The position numbers and the translations under genes are program-made. A DNA stretch of 64,000 nt from Chrysomallon squamiferum (Eukaryota; Mollusca; Gastropoda; Neomphalida; Peltospiridae): the NCBI GenBank assembly GCA_012295275.1, contig CM022672.1:34491173-34555172 (forward strand), written 5' to 3'. The notes beneath the pieces are model-generated. The model did no database searches and was not told where the DNA came from. It saw only the letters and a list, made by a program, of their open reading frames with translations. Positions 29,001 through 41,772 of this stretch are shown piece after piece (the stretch's first letter is position 1; every line of letters starts with the position of its first letter).

Positions 29001-29614
29001 CAATTGTTTATTTAACATACATCTGTACACAAATACACACCTCAATTGTTTATTTAATATACATCTGTACACAAAACAATTGTTTATTTAATATACATCT
29101 GTACACAAATACACACCTCTCAGTTGTTTATTTAAAAACTGTATGTCTGTGTGTCTGTTGTTTAAAAGCAATTGTTTATTTAATATACATCTGTACACAA
29201 ATACACACCTCTGTAAAACAATTGTTTATTTAAATACATCTGTTTATTTACAATAAAACAATTGTTTATTTATACATCTGTCATGTCTGTGTGTCTGTCT
29301 GTACACAAATACACACCTCTGTAAAACAGTTGTTTATTTAACATAAAAAAAAAATTAAAAATTGAATCTGAAAATACACACCTTTGTAAAGCAATTGTTT
29401 ATTTAATTACATCTGTACACAAATAAACAGATATGCAATTGTTTTTGTCAATCCAGTAAAACAATTGTTTATTTAACATACATCTGACACAGACAATTGT
29501 TTATTTAACATACAGACAAATACACAACTCAAAAAAAAAAAAAAACACGAAGATAATTCCCTATATAATTAGATAAACAGATATGCTGTTTGTCAATCCA
29601 GAGAGAGAGAGACA

Positions 29615-29667
<53 letters not shown>

Positions 29668-30258
29668 ATATATTAACTATATTAAAAGGATCTATATGTC
29701 TCTATCCAAATATCAGAGTAGTTGTGTTTTTATATCAGTGTGTCTGTGTGTTTGTGTGTGCATTTGTGTTGTGTTTGTGTGTGCATTTGTGTTGTGTGTT
29801 TGTGTGTGTGTTTGTCTGTGTGTTTGTGTTGTGTGTATGGAATAATACATATTAGGACACACCACTAGTTAAAATGGCTCAGTTATTTTTTTTTATGGCT
29901 CTTTCCCTTTGTAATAAAAATATTTACATTTTAAAAATATCTTTTAATAACTTCTTTCTTCGTGTAAGCAATTTTGAAATAAGGGCTAAGTGGACAGAAA
30001 TTAAGAATGATGTCAGGCCTCTGTAACCACTGAAGCAGTACGTGTTTTATGTACATGTTAGATACATTATTAAATATTGTCAAAAACAAAGAGAATCTTT
30101 AACAGATGCATACCGTGATTGTCTCTGTTTGGCCATTTTCAAAACAAACCGAACAGCTTGTTTGATTTCAGACACAATTTTGTCCAAAGACACTGAAATA
30201 AAACAGATCAGAGAATTCTTAATGACTGAATCAGGGATTTATTTATTTATATATATAT

Positions 30259-30342
<84 letters not shown>

Positions 30343-31826
30343 AAAATATTTATAGAGATTATTTAAGAAAAATAAAATTTATGAACAGGGATTTATATAT
30401 TATTAATGAGATTTAACATTATTAATGAATAGATTATTAATAATGATTTACTGAACGAATATTACTTAAAATTTCTAAATAAACAATTTACAGCCAAACA
30501 TATTTAATTGTTTTAACTTTCTTGATTTTTTTTTAATTTATACAAAATTCAAATTACCCCTATACTCTTTTGACTCAGCATGCAAAAAATTACTGCAAAC
30601 TACAATTACTGTAACATTTTTTTTAAAGTTCTTAATTACCTGCTGGAGCAAGATCGTAACCCACGACTACAACAGTGGACCCAGCCCTGACCAGTGGGGG
30701 AGCCATAAAGCTGGATTTTTCACGACTACTCAGAAACAGCAAAAAAAAAAATAAAAAAAAAAATAATAACAACTAAAATAATAATAATAATAAAACTCAG
30801 TGTACATAATGAAAATGTTTTAGAGATTGTTAGTTATTTAAATAAATAAAAAACAAAGATGTAGCCTAGACAAGCAAAATAGAAAATAATAATAATAAAT
30901 TGCCTTTAACAGATCTATAATTTTACTAATGCCTGTGATATGTGTGGTCCTGTCTAGAAAGAGAATTTGACATTGTGTATCACATGCTAATCAAAGTCTA
31001 GTGTCTAGAATTAAAAGATTTCAGTAAAATGTAAATTTTTAAATTATTTTTGTTTCTGTTATTGTTTATACTTTAAAAATGCCTTTGCATGAATAATATA
31101 CATAACACACACACACACACAACACACACACACATTCAGTATAATTTAGACAGTACCAGGTTAGAGCTATCCATTCTAGCTAATTATTTTTATTATTTAC
31201 CAAGTTTATAATGATTTTAATCACAAAAAAAAAAAAAACTAATAAGATATGTTTTAACAAAAGCGAAAAATAATTATAAAAATAAAGATTTGAAAATTAC
31301 AAAATATGTTAAAAGCCATTTTGTTTGAGTGTTACAAAAGTATCGATGTAAAAGTTAACAGTGTTTCCACCTAAGTCAGTGAGAACAATGGAAATGTTGT
31401 TAAATGATACACACAGTTAAATTTAACACCCAGGCACATGTGTATATAATTACTGATAGCTACATTAACTCTTGTAACATGATGACAAGTAATTAATACC
31501 TCGCATGTACACAAAAATAACCATTGTAAAATCTACACCAGCTTTTGTTTTATGTGTACCATGTTTTTATAGTACATCATTTCATTCACAAAATCCATAG
31601 ATTTGTATTATTATTATTATTATTATTATTATTACTACGATTATTAATACGATCATTAATACGATCATTATTATTATTATTGTTATTATTACTATTGTTG
31701 GTGTTGTTGTTGTTTTTATTATTATTATTATTACTATTGTTGGTGTTGTTGCTGTTATTATTATTATTATTATTATTACTATTATACAATTATTATTATT
31801 ACTACTACTACTACTACTACTACTAC

Positions 31827-31890
<64 letters not shown>

Positions 31891-34545
31891 TTGTAAGTAT
31901 TTAATAAGTTAATTGATTTTGATGTAATTAAAAATAATGCTACATTAGTCTTATAATTCTGAGCAATCATTTTTCATACAAAGCCATTTTTAAAGTCTAA
32001 ACAATTTCCTTTACAAAACCCACAAATGTGTGTCACTACTTATAAGAATGTTTGTCTGTAAACTGTGTCTGATGTAATTCTACTTCTGTAATTAAAAGTG
32101 CAGTTACTGATAATGTTACACTATCTTCTGTAATATGATTCTGAATTATCAATCCCATCGTTTTTCAGTTACAGCGTGTGTTAAAAGAACAAGTTATTTC
32201 ATTTACACAATCTTAGGACCACTATTTGTAAAATATTGTAACCCTACATCTGTTAATAAAAGTGTTATTTTTGTTGTTATTGTTGTTATTATTAAACATA
32301 TTGTTACTGTTATTGTTATGAAAAACTTATACTAGGTTTAACCTTACATATATTATTGTGAAATTATACTATTTTGGGAAATACTGATACACTTATAATT
32401 AAATGATATATTATTATTATAATTATCAATATTATTACTGAAAAGATCAAAATGCTTTTAATAGCTATTTTTATTTTATATTTTAGTTGAAATATGAAAA
32501 TTTTTTAATTTTGTGAGAATATTATGACCAGTGTATACTCATATATTTACATAATTCATAAATTAATACTTTTTATTTTTATAATCTTTTTTAAATATGT
32601 TAATGTACAATATTATAAAATTATGTTACTTTTTTTATTAGATAGGAAATCAGAGAAAAGTAACTTCATGATTCCACTAGTCCACAGACTACTGTGTTTA
32701 GTAACACACTTGTTCTTGATAATGTCTCTTAACCAGACAGCACATACCAGAGAGATTTTGAAAACTGGTTGATAATAAGCAACTACGACTCATCTAGATT
32801 ACCGAGTTTAAAAAAAATAAATTTAAATGTGAATATGGATTATCAAATTTTATCTTACACAAAGAAAAAAGGCTGCATCTATTTAAATATGTGTATTAAT
32901 TTTAATTGGAGATAATTCTTAATAAAATAATTATAAAATTAGAAATAGTTGTATCTCAGTTTTTAATTAAAAAATAAATAAAAAGATATAAATAGCTGTA
33001 TCTATTATTAATAAATAAATGGATAAAAACAGAACTATTTCTATTAATAATAAAAAAATAAACAGATATAAACAGCTGTTTTTCTATTATTACAGATTTA
33101 TAAATAAATAAACAAACTAAAAAAACACTCACTCCAATAACTGCCAGTATCCACCATGAATATAAACAAATATGGGAGCTCCTGTAATATATAAACAAAA
33201 TTTGTAATTAAATAACAATGTAGTAGTAGAAGTGGCAGTTGTGATAGTTGTAATGGTATTAGTAGTACCAGTATATTAGTGGTATGTATAAATCAACTTA
33301 TGAAAAGAGTGTAAATAAAGAAAGAGAGAATTTGGAGGGATATTAAATACAGAAGAAAATAAAATTTCTTACATTCTAAGATTCTTTAAGAGGACTGCAA
33401 TATATTTAAAAATTTAAAACAAAGAGCTAGTTAACTGCAGAAACAGGTGCATTAAAGATTTTTAAAGGAAAATGTTAATTTTTATTTACCTTTAGGATGA
33501 GCACTTTTAGCAGTGAAAACATCAATTTTTTGGTTTGGTCCATTTCCATACACCTGAGTGCTGCAGTTGAGAAGCCATGTTGCCTCCTTGCTACCTGGAA
33601 GAAATTTTTGTTTTTAGAAAAATTATTATTTTGTTTGAATAAAATATAGTGACTTTGTGTTTGATTATAAATACAGTTAAATAAGTTCTCTGATAATGAA
33701 AGAAAAACCTGCCACTGTCATTTCTTCTTGGGTTACTCTTTTCCAGTTAGCAGTAAGATTTCTTTTTACACGGACCATCCCAGAAACAGTACAGAACATA
33801 TCACAGACTCTTTATTCCACAAGATGTGGAGCATTGGTTGGAACGAGAAAGATTCTCAAGTTGTTTTCATCAAGAATAACTGGTATGAAGTTTAAAATAA
33901 AATTGATGTTTTTGTGGTAATATTTTTTTTTATAATACAAAATGAGATATAACAATGAACAGTAAAAAAAACCCAGTAAATATCAGAACACAAGTGAAAA
34001 AAAATAAATAAATAAATACATAAATAAAAAATAAAAATGTAATTAAAAAATAAAAGGCATATTAAAAATATAAAAAAGTATACTCCAATTTTTTTCTCCA
34101 ATAATTATACATATATATATATAAATATAAAGCTAAATAAATTCACCTTCAGTGAGTTTATTAATGTGAGATTCTATCACCTCTTCAGGGCCCATTCTGT
34201 GTGACCATCGACTTGGTGAATAGTGGTAGTCCAGCTCCTATAAAACATGTATTATTAATATACAAGTACTAAAACAAAACAGAGAGACAGAGAGAGAGAA
34301 TGAATCTTGTGTGTGTGTGTTATAAGAAAATACATAGACTGACATAATAAAAATAATTACATATATAAAAAAAAAAAATTCCTAATGCACATATATAGTT
34401 ACAGAACATTAAAAAATCAACATTTCTTTTTTTAAAACGTTATCACCTATTTTTACTCTTCTTTACTTTCAAAAGTTTTCATATAAACAGTATTTAAAAA
34501 AATAATATTTGTTAGCTTTTGAATTACCTTTACTGGAATGGCCAT
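24637..34545 (-). CDS. AFMID: Kynurenine formamidase (arylformamidase), complete
   Basis: This alpha/beta hydrolase converts N-formylkynurenine to kynurenine plus formate in tryptophan breakdown. Coding exons in transcript order: 34545-34528, 34237-34147, 33594-33490, 33181-33133, 30728-30640, 30192-30114, 27846-27726, 27180-27128, 26033-25898, 25422-25318, 24663-24637. Phases agree throughout and give 290 residues, close to the roughly 300 usual for animals. Start MAIPVK has an in-frame TAA 9-11 bases upstream. Landmarks are LDYHYSPSRW, FVYIHGGYWQ (oxyanion hole), GHSAGAHL (nucleophile Ser), AEYDPPEF (Asp) and DVDHFDV (His). The protein is expected to be cytosolic, with no signal peptide. 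Odd points are the exon 7/8 junction and a Lys run at the end of exon 8. An acceptor at 34577-34579 suggests a further non-coding 5' exon. Confidence 0.9.
25540..26512. repeat. AAT / GTA trinucleotide-rich blocks
   Basis: Degenerate AAT, GAT and GTA repeats on both sides of AFMID exon 9 (25540-25875 and 26245-26512). They yield spurious Val-, Leu- or Ile-rich frames. Confidence 0.8.
26815..27125. repeat. A-rich low-complexity tract
   Basis: AAAT, AAAAC and poly-A repeats. At 27035-27050 it holds a short copy (GTGGTTTGAACCA) of the AFMID exon 8 sequence found at 27146-27158. Confidence 0.8.
27128..27180 (-). CDS. AFMID: AFMID exon 8, YDLRPLVQTTVN
   Basis: Acceptor TTGTTAG, then FLYDLRPLVQTTVN and a run of eleven A before GTAAAG. 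This gives three Lys codons plus AA, with a fourth Lys completed by the next exon. YDL-x-P fits the family position after the nucleophile strand. The Lys run stands where other AFMID proteins carry a short EPL-x-LT-like segment. It may therefore be a homopolymer expansion, a missed microexon or an assembly effect. Confidence 0.6.
27726..27846 (-). CDS. AFMID: AFMID exon 7, nucleophile elbow
   Basis: Encodes GVYLCGHSAGAHLCAMVLSC and continues to EIIKGWQLVS. Ser in GHSAG is the catalytic nucleophile. The exon follows an acceptor embedded in the last unit of a 21-bp minisatellite. I extend it past an earlier possible donor (AAAG/GTTGGC at 27743) to TCA/GTTTCT at 27726. Only this reading keeps phase with exon 8 and aligns LVS with the family's LVSG-x-YDL strand. 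Confidence 0.75.
27838..28345 (-). repeat. 21-bp minisatellite copying the AFMID exon 7 acceptor
   Basis: On the minus strand each unit reads TATTACAGAGGTGTGTATTTG or close, which is the acceptor plus first codons of exon 7. The first several units are perfect 21-mers. Later ones vary in length (AAAC for TAC, shortened units). Confidence 0.92.
28346..29545 (-). repeat. Composite ~50-bp minisatellite derived from the 21-bp unit
   Basis: Units combine the ACACCTCTGTAAA core with CAATTGTTTATNTAACATACATCTGTACACAA-type sequence (plus strand). The arrays decay toward 29.5 kb. Confidence 0.88.
29615..29840. repeat. (CA)n then TG-rich microsatellites
   Basis: CA tract at 29619-29664 and TG/TTTG repeats at 29738-29838. 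Confidence 0.9.
30114..33181 (-). CDS. AFMID: AFMID exons 4-6 (oxyanion motif and core strands)
   Basis: Exon 4 (33181-33133) encodes APIFVYIHGGYWQLL; HGGYW is the oxyanion-hole signature. Exon 5 (30728-30640) encodes SREKSSFMAPPLVRAGSTVV and VVGYDLAPA. Exon 6 (30192-30114) encodes SLDKIVSEIKQAVRFVLKMA and KQRQS, ending CG before GTATGC. The split Arg codon is completed by the A that opens exon 7. Confidence 0.88.
30261..30338. repeat. (GA)n microsatellite
   Basis: About 38 uninterrupted GA units, about 70 bp upstream (minus sense) of AFMID exon 6. Confidence 0.95.
30930..31010 (-). mobile_element. Fragment of the same SINE-like family
   Basis: TGCCTGTGATATGTGTGGTC, CTGTCTAG and later CATGCTAATCAAAG match, in reverse orientation, the middle of the element at 33640-33880. 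Heavily diverged. Confidence 0.45.
31606..31893. repeat. (ATT)n / (ACT)n block
   Basis: About 290 bp of ATT with GTT and ACT variants, inside an AFMID intron. Confidence 0.92.
33490..34545 (-). CDS. AFMID: AFMID exons 1-3 (N-terminal part)
   Basis: Exon 1 (34545-34528) encodes only MAIPVK and ends in phase 0 at GTAATT. Exon 2 (34237-34147) gives ELDYHYSPSRWSHRMGPEE and on to INKLTE. Exon 3 (33594-33490) gives SKEATWLLNCSTQVYGNGP and on to FTAKSAHPK. The YSPSRW motif is typical of animal AFMID N-termini. A SINE-like insertion lies in the intron between exons 2 and 3. Confidence 0.88.
33640..33880 (+). mobile_element. Diverged SINE-like element, molluscan family
   Basis: Phrases in order: GATAATGAAAGAAAAACC, GGGTTACTCTTTTCCAGTTA, CGGACCATCCCAGAAACAGT, CATATCACAGACTCTTTATT, TGTGGAGCATTGGTTGGAAC and GAGAAAG. 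I recall this order from a short interspersed repeat common in molluscan genomes. The last block resembles a tRNA A-box region. The short frame starting at 33696 is part of this element, not a gene. Family identity rests on memory. Confidence 0.65.
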
Positions 34546-34576
34546 CTTCAGAATTTAAATCAAATGATGTCCAATT

Positions 34577-36139
34577 CTATAATAATAAAAATAAAATATT
34601 ATACACGTACAAAGATTAATTTTCAATAAATTTATGCATTATAATTAACACCTTATAATAAAACACGGTAAATAATAAATTCCAATTCTACATTCCTCAT
34701 TTTTAACTGATTTTAATTAATTAATTAAATTACTTATCAAGGTCATTTAACTAACTTATTTGTTTATTATTTACTTTTTAAGTTGCTAGAACTTCTGTGG
34801 AAAATGCCACAATACCAGTAACAGTTTACACAATGGTATCAGTTATGAAACTTTTGAAGTTTGTTTTTATCAACGATCTACACAATATGGCAGCTTATTT
34901 CTGATATTGAGACATTTGCTTCTAAACTAAGTCCTGAACTTAATTCTTCTATCTGAACCACATGTGGTGAAAGAAAAGCTCTTGGGCTTTCTGCAGTTGA
35001 TTACATTATAAGCTAATACAGATAATTATGTTACACTCTACTATATGACAGTTTTCTTATTTATGTTTTACAATTTTTGAAATAAATAAATAAATAAATA
35101 ATTAAATAAATAATAATAAAATTGTGTTGGTAATGGTAATAATAAAAATATTAACAACTAGCAGCAATAATAATAATAATAGTAATAATAATAATAATGT
35201 ATTAAAAAATATAATAAAAAACAATTTATGATAATTTTGTTTCTGTTTATTTTGTGGCAGTATAATAGCATTTTAATTTCAAAAAGAAAGAAAGAGAGAA
35301 CGAAAGAAAAACAGAAGAAAAAAGAAAGTTTAATTCAGTTAATCTGAACAACCGAAAATCAAAATCAAATGCAACATGAGTATGATTATCAAAGAACGCT
35401 TCTATTTTTTTTTTTTTTTAATCTTCTCTAAGTTTTACTCTTAAATAACTAGTGTCCCATCGATCAACGTGACTGATTAAAAAAGACACACACACACACA
35501 TACAAAACCAAAAAATAATAATAAAATGTACAATATGGTAATCTTTACTTATTTTATCCCCTTTCAGTTTACGAAAGAAAAAAAAAAAAAGTTGCTAACT
35601 TATCGTATTAATACCAAATTGCAAACAAATAAATTTATTCGTACAACAAAAACCGTTCTGCACTTTCAAAACATTTTCTCTTCGGAATAACAAATATTAC
35701 CAAAAATATTTACTGTCAAGGTTTAAAGAAAGTCAAAAGTTTCAAACACAGCACTGCCACATTATCACTTATGCATACGAAATTATCACGAAATGTTTAT
35801 GCAATTAATGGAAGAAAAAAAAAAAACAGGAAGGGAAATAACTCTAACCTACTGTTTACAAATATTACTTCCGATCGTGGAAATTTAATGTTTTTCACAT
35901 TACAAAATTTACAAGTAAGGTGTTTTATGTTCCAAATTTTCATTCAAATTAATTTTAAGTTTTATTTTTAAGTTGTCTGTAATTTAAATTAAATATAATT
36001 AATACGATTTTTCATTTTTCACACTAATATCACAATAATTTCTCAGTACAATAAATAAACAAGTAGGTATAAAATAGTTCTACAGTAAGCTTAGTGAGGT
36101 TCAGTATATTATATTAATAACAATAACAATAACAACGAC

Positions 36140-36200
<61 letters not shown>

Positions 36201-36644
36201 GGACTCCAAAAAAAATAAATAAAAAGACAAACATTTAAAAAAAAAAAATTAATACTGTTTTTTTTTTGCAGTAGAGAAATAGAGAGAGAGAAAAAAAAAC
36301 CGATTATTATTATTAGTAGTAGTAGTAGTAGTAGTAGTAGTAGAAGTTACGTGAGTAAACCTCTTACATGCACCTATTGATAGACACACATAAGGAGTAG
36401 AACTATCGTAAGTTATTGTCTGGAATGGGAAAACGCCATTTACAGAGCATCCTGCAAATGTTTTATGCTGGTCAGAATTAATGTACATTTATCTGAAACT
36501 GTCGTCTGCTGGGCAATTCCTTAAATCGGAATAATCTAGTGAACTTTCTACTGTTCCATTTCCGGTGGTCTCAAAACGACAATACTTTCTGTACCGCAAG
36601 TGACCTTTACGCAACATATAATCAAATTCCATGGACTTTAAAAT

Positions 36645-36680
<36 letters not shown>

Positions 36681-36995
36681 ACAACAACAACGTGCAACCG
36701 GTACAGCTGTGACGTTTACATCCGCAGTAATTAGGAATAAAAACAATTCTCCTTCATTTGTTTGTCACATTTGTCATGGAAAACAAAATGCAATTTCAGG
36801 ACTCTAATTAAAATAAAATAAATTAGCTATTAATCTGTTTCTTTTATTTCTGTGAGGAATATCATACGTCACTCATGCAAATACACGTGCACCCACGACA
36901 GTTACACTTGCTATAAATGGTTGGAACGGGATAAAAGGAGTAGTTGGATTAAGTCAGCGACCCGACATACTTCTGCAACTCCTATTCTTTCTGTA

Positions 36996-37033
<38 letters not shown>

Positions 37034-37560
37034 CACGATAACAGTAGGTACTAAACATTATTTATTCTAACAATTAAACTTTCACCCAATAAACAATAAC
37101 TTATTCTAAAAACGCTATCATAATAAATTGTAATAAACATCGCCATAAACTATTTTGTCACCGGCTGAACTATTTCCATTTCACCAGGATATACCACGAA
37201 GGAGAATATTGTAAAGAACCGCAAAAAATAAAAAAAAAAAGTAAAACGAGTTGACCGGAAGACGCCCTAAACTGTGACCTTGGGGACGCATTGTTTGTTA
37301 CGCCGGCGGCAATACACCAACATTTCTTTGTGTAGGACGACGCCCAAGAAACGGCTGCAACAAGACCTTGTTACATTGGCGTCAAGCACTACGTCGCCAG
37401 TACGTTTACACCATCAGGTGTGCAACGACCACATCACCGCATGTGTACGTAACCCGTTTATGTTTTGTATTAAACAAGCCGTCTGTCACAGTTTAAAAAA
37501 AAGGTACACGGTGTAAGCCAATTTTTTACAATGGCGGTGTTAATGTCCGGATATTTTTTT
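34577..37560. other. AFMID upstream region
   Basis: Probably holds the AFMID promoter and a non-coding first exon, which I could not place. It contains (AAT)n at 36135-36198, (TA)n at 37003-37031 and a GC-richer island at 37256-37510 with several CpGs. The longest frames (80-85 codons) show no family motif. Confidence 0.45.
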
Positions 37561-37593
37561 TTTTTTTTTCTGCACTATCGTCAATATATTTGT

Positions 37594-37640
<47 letters not shown>

Positions 37641-37740
37641 TACATGTACATAAGTCCTTTCAGTGCCATTTACTGACACACATACATAGACGTACATTTA
37701 AAATATACATACATACATACATACATACATCAACTCTCAC

Positions 37741-37932
<192 letters not shown>

Positions 37933-39977
37933 AATCCAGGGTAGAATTCAAATATATATATGCAACTTTTCAATTTAAATTCTTTTTCTGTAATAAAGGA
38001 AAATGTCTTATCACTGTAAACTGCCTGACGTAATGAATACACTCTGTGGTACAAAAACTAAAACAGACTTAAAGCACGTAAAAAATAAAGAAAATAAAAA
38101 TAAATTATGTCGTGAACTAGTCCAAAAATCTAGAAATGGGAATTTTATGGGGAAGAGTTTAATTGAACGATATTCAAGACGAAAATATTTTTAAAATAAT
38201 AAATAATAATTTCAAAAACAAAATAAAGAAAAGAAAAGAAACGAAATAATTTGAATGAAAATTTTCCAAGATAATCTCTAATACAGTCTTTTAAAAAAAT
38301 TAATAAAGAAAAGAAAAGAAAAGAAATGAAATAATGTAAATGAAAACTTTCCAAGATAATCTCTAATACTGTATTTTAAAAATAATAAAGAAAGAAAGAA
38401 AAGAAAAGAAACGAAATAATATGAATGAAAATTTTCTAAGATAATCTCTAACACTATCTTAAAAAAAAAAAAAAAAAAAAAAAAATGCGAAAGAAATAAA
38501 AAAATCTTAATCTAGATGAATCCTCTTTATGAATCCTTTCAATAAAAAGAAAAGAAAAAATCAGCATTAAATACGAATGAAAAACAACAAAAAACAAACG
38601 GCATCGAATACCCTCCTTTATTTAACTACCTGGAATTAGCATGATTATAGGTAAAACATGTTAATATTAGTACTTTGAGCGTGTTTATGTTTGCGTTTTA
38701 AACACGACGCGTAAAGCAAGCCACGTTTTCCTACGAGCAGCCGAACTTCAAACACACACACGAACGTTTGTGACAAACCTCTTGCAATAAAAACAGATTT
38801 ATGTCCGAGTTATTTTTGTCAAACTGGACATAAACAAAATACCCTCTTGTGTGTATCTGACATGTTAAAGGACAGCTGTTGTTTATCTATTTTAAAACAA
38901 AAATAATTTCTGGTGTATGTATTAGCTGCCTACAAACGTGTTAACTATAAACCTCGTTTTATCCGCTTCGTGTTTGCCCTGTTTCATTCTAATAAGTTTT
39001 ACCAGACAGCGTGGGATTAAGCTGTACGTGTGATTCAGATAAATTATACTTTTTTTGTGAAACTTTAAAGTAATTCTTTTAACTGTTAATGGTTTTTATT
39101 TGTTTTATTATTGTTGCTGTTGTTATGATTGTGATTAATGATATTATTGTTATTGTTATTATTATTATTATTATTCTTGTTATTATTATTTGTTAGATAT
39201 TATTATTATCATTATAATTATTATTACTGAAAAGATCAAAATGCTTGAGATACATTTTATTTTATGAAATTCAAAGTAAGTCTTTTAATTGTTAAAGTTT
39301 ATCATTTAGATAAATTATATTTGTAAACTTTAAAGTAATTATTTTAATTGTTAATGCTTTTTTCTTATTCTACTGTAATTCCAGATAAATTATATCTGTA
39401 AACTTTAAAGTAATTATTTTAATTGTTAATGTTTCCTATTCTACTGTATTTTCAAAATAAATTATATGTTGTAAACTTTAAAGTAACTCATTTGATTGTT
39501 AAAGTTTATCATTTAGATAAATTATATTTGTAAATGTAACATAATTCCTTTTATCTGTGCTAACAAGTAACGAAGGATTAGTGTCTGAATTACGTGATTC
39601 ATATTTTTGTAAACTTTCTGATTATTGTTTTAATTCTTAGTTTTTATCAGTCTAATGAGAAATAGTCTTTTAATTTTGGATTATGATAAAGTCTAATCCA
39701 GATACGTTACTTTTGATAATTTTAAGGTAATTCATTCCTTTATCAAAGCTTTAACATTCTAGTGATTTAGACAAATTATAATAATTATAAAATTAGTGAG
39801 TGTATATGAACCGGTTAAAAAACAGTTAATAAGGGTTAAATAAGAGTTAATAAATAGTTGATAAGTAGTTAATAAGGTTTAAATCAATTAGTATTATTAA
39901 ATCGATTAATATTGTTAATCCCTATTATTGCCGTTAAGCCAGTAAATGGAGTTAATCCACTTAGTATTCACAGACTT

Positions 39978-40376
39978 AGTTACTACAGATAATCCAGTGA
40001 TACGTTGAACCAATTAGTACAGATAATCCAGTGATACGTTGAACCAATTAGTACAGATAATCCAGTGATACGTTGAACCAGTTAGTACAGATAATCCAGT
40101 GATACGTTGAACCAGTTAGTACAGATAATCCAGCGATACGTTGAACCAGTTTACAGATAATCCCACGTTGTTAGTACAGATAATCCAGTGAATGAACCGG
40201 TTAGTACAGATAATCCAGCGATACGTTGAACCAGTTAGTACAGATAATCCAGTGATACGTTTAACCAGTTAGTACAGATAATCCAGTGATACGTTCAACC
40301 GATTAGTACAGATAATCCAGTGATACGTTGAACCAGTTAGTACAGATAATCCAGTGATACGATGAACTAGTTAGTA
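39978..40376. repeat. 34-bp minisatellite
   Basis: About 11 copies of a unit containing TAGTACAGATAATCCAGTGA and TACGTTGAACCA, with one degenerate copy near 40150. Confidence 0.95.
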
Positions 40377-40666
40377 GTTTGACCAACTGAATAGCATTAT
40401 TGAGTGAATATTTTATAAAAACTAAAGTTATTACAAGAACTATTTGTACTTCTGAAATAATTGTTTCGTTGAATCAGTTAGTTCTATTGAACCAGCCGAA
40501 AGACTGAAATTGTTACTTCTTTAAGTAGAAAGTACCCTTAAACAAGACATCACTACTGGTACAAATAATGATAATGCATCAGATAAGGAGAATGCTTTTT
40601 TTCTCCCTTAAAACAATTTGTATTAATTAAACTGATAACACTATCACATTGTCAATCCAATTTATT

Positions 40667-40668
<2 letters not shown>

Positions 40669-40761
<93 letters not shown>
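40669..40761. repeat. (GA)n microsatellite
   Basis: About 46 GA units. Downstream sequence (TTTCCTAGCTTCATTTCATT near 40880) is echoed at 41590. Confidence 0.93.
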
Positions 40762-40762
<1 letters not shown>

Positions 40763-41176
40763 ATGCAAACGCTTTTGTTTTTCCATCGTTAGTGTATAAT
40801 TTCGAAACAGCCAGATAATATATCTTCTAAACATCTTAAACTATTGTAGTATCATTCAACTTCAACAACATTTTCATATTTCCTAGCTTCATTTCATTCA
40901 TTCTAAATATTTCATTTTGGTGGGATTTCGAAACAATAGTAACTGATAGAGGAATGTTCAAAAGCAACTACATTTGAGCTATTTGTTACTAAAGACTAAG
41001 ATATCCAACTAAGGAAAGAACATTATAATTATTTAAATAAATAAATAAAAATGTACTGTATTACTGTTAACTGCGATACTGTGGGCATGTAACTCATCAG
41101 GAATGAATGAAAGTATAAGTGAAAGAATGAGAGACAAATGGAGAACGAGAAAGCGAGAGACAATATATATACATAT

Positions 41177-41194
41177 TGTCTGTCTGTCTGTCTG

Positions 41195-41262
<68 letters not shown>
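41177..41262. repeat. (TCTG)n-(CT)n-(TA)n compound microsatellite
   Basis: TCTG repeats, then about 20 CT units, then TA repeats. Confidence 0.92.
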
Positions 41263-41308
41263 ACTTTCACAGATGTTTCGTTATTACGTAAAAGTTGTTA
41301 TTACGTCA

Positions 41309-41376
41309 ATCAGTGCTTCACTTTCAAACAATTAGCTGGGCAATAATGTAAGTTTGTTTTACGACATCACGTGAAA

Positions 41377-41462
<86 letters not shown>
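41309..41462. repeat. Second copy of the dispersed repeat with (GA)n tail
   Basis: Carries GTCAATCAGTGCTTCACTTT, CAAACAATTAGCTG, GCAATAATGTAA and GACATCACGTG, then about 40 GA units. It parallels 37741-37931. Confidence 0.8.
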
Positions 41463-41466
<4 letters not shown>

Positions 41467-41649
41467 TAGTATTCTTTTGTTCGTGTTATTCCAAAAAGAT
41501 CAGTCTTCGTTGGTGAGTCATTATAACTCAACCTATACTTTACTAAACTTGTTAAAATAGCTCATTCACCTTCATGAAAAATGTACATGTTTCCTAGCTC
41601 CATTCATTCATTCATTCTGGTGTGAACTGTTCACTAGTTTAAGAAGGTT

Positions 41650-41655
<6 letters not shown>

Positions 41656-41723
<68 letters not shown>

Positions 41724-41737
41724 AACACACACACACA

Positions 41738-41772
<35 letters not shown>
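41656..41772. repeat. (CT)n-(CA)n compound microsatellite
   Basis: About 32 CT units followed by CA repeats. Confidence 0.93.

Noticed and set aside
27838-29545. CRISPR-like repeat array
   Set aside because: Units are contiguous, without unique spacers, and the DNA is eukaryotic; it is a minisatellite derived from a splice acceptor.
31545-31904. Leu/Tyr-rich 119-codon frame
   Set aside because: A product of the ATT/ACT trinucleotide block.
33696-33920. 74-codon frame on the plus strand
   Set aside because: It lies within a SINE-like element, inside an AFMID intron and antisense to the gene.
37274-37516. 80-codon frame in the GC-rich island
   Set aside because: No family motif, no splice support and no signal peptide; kept only as a possible promoter region.
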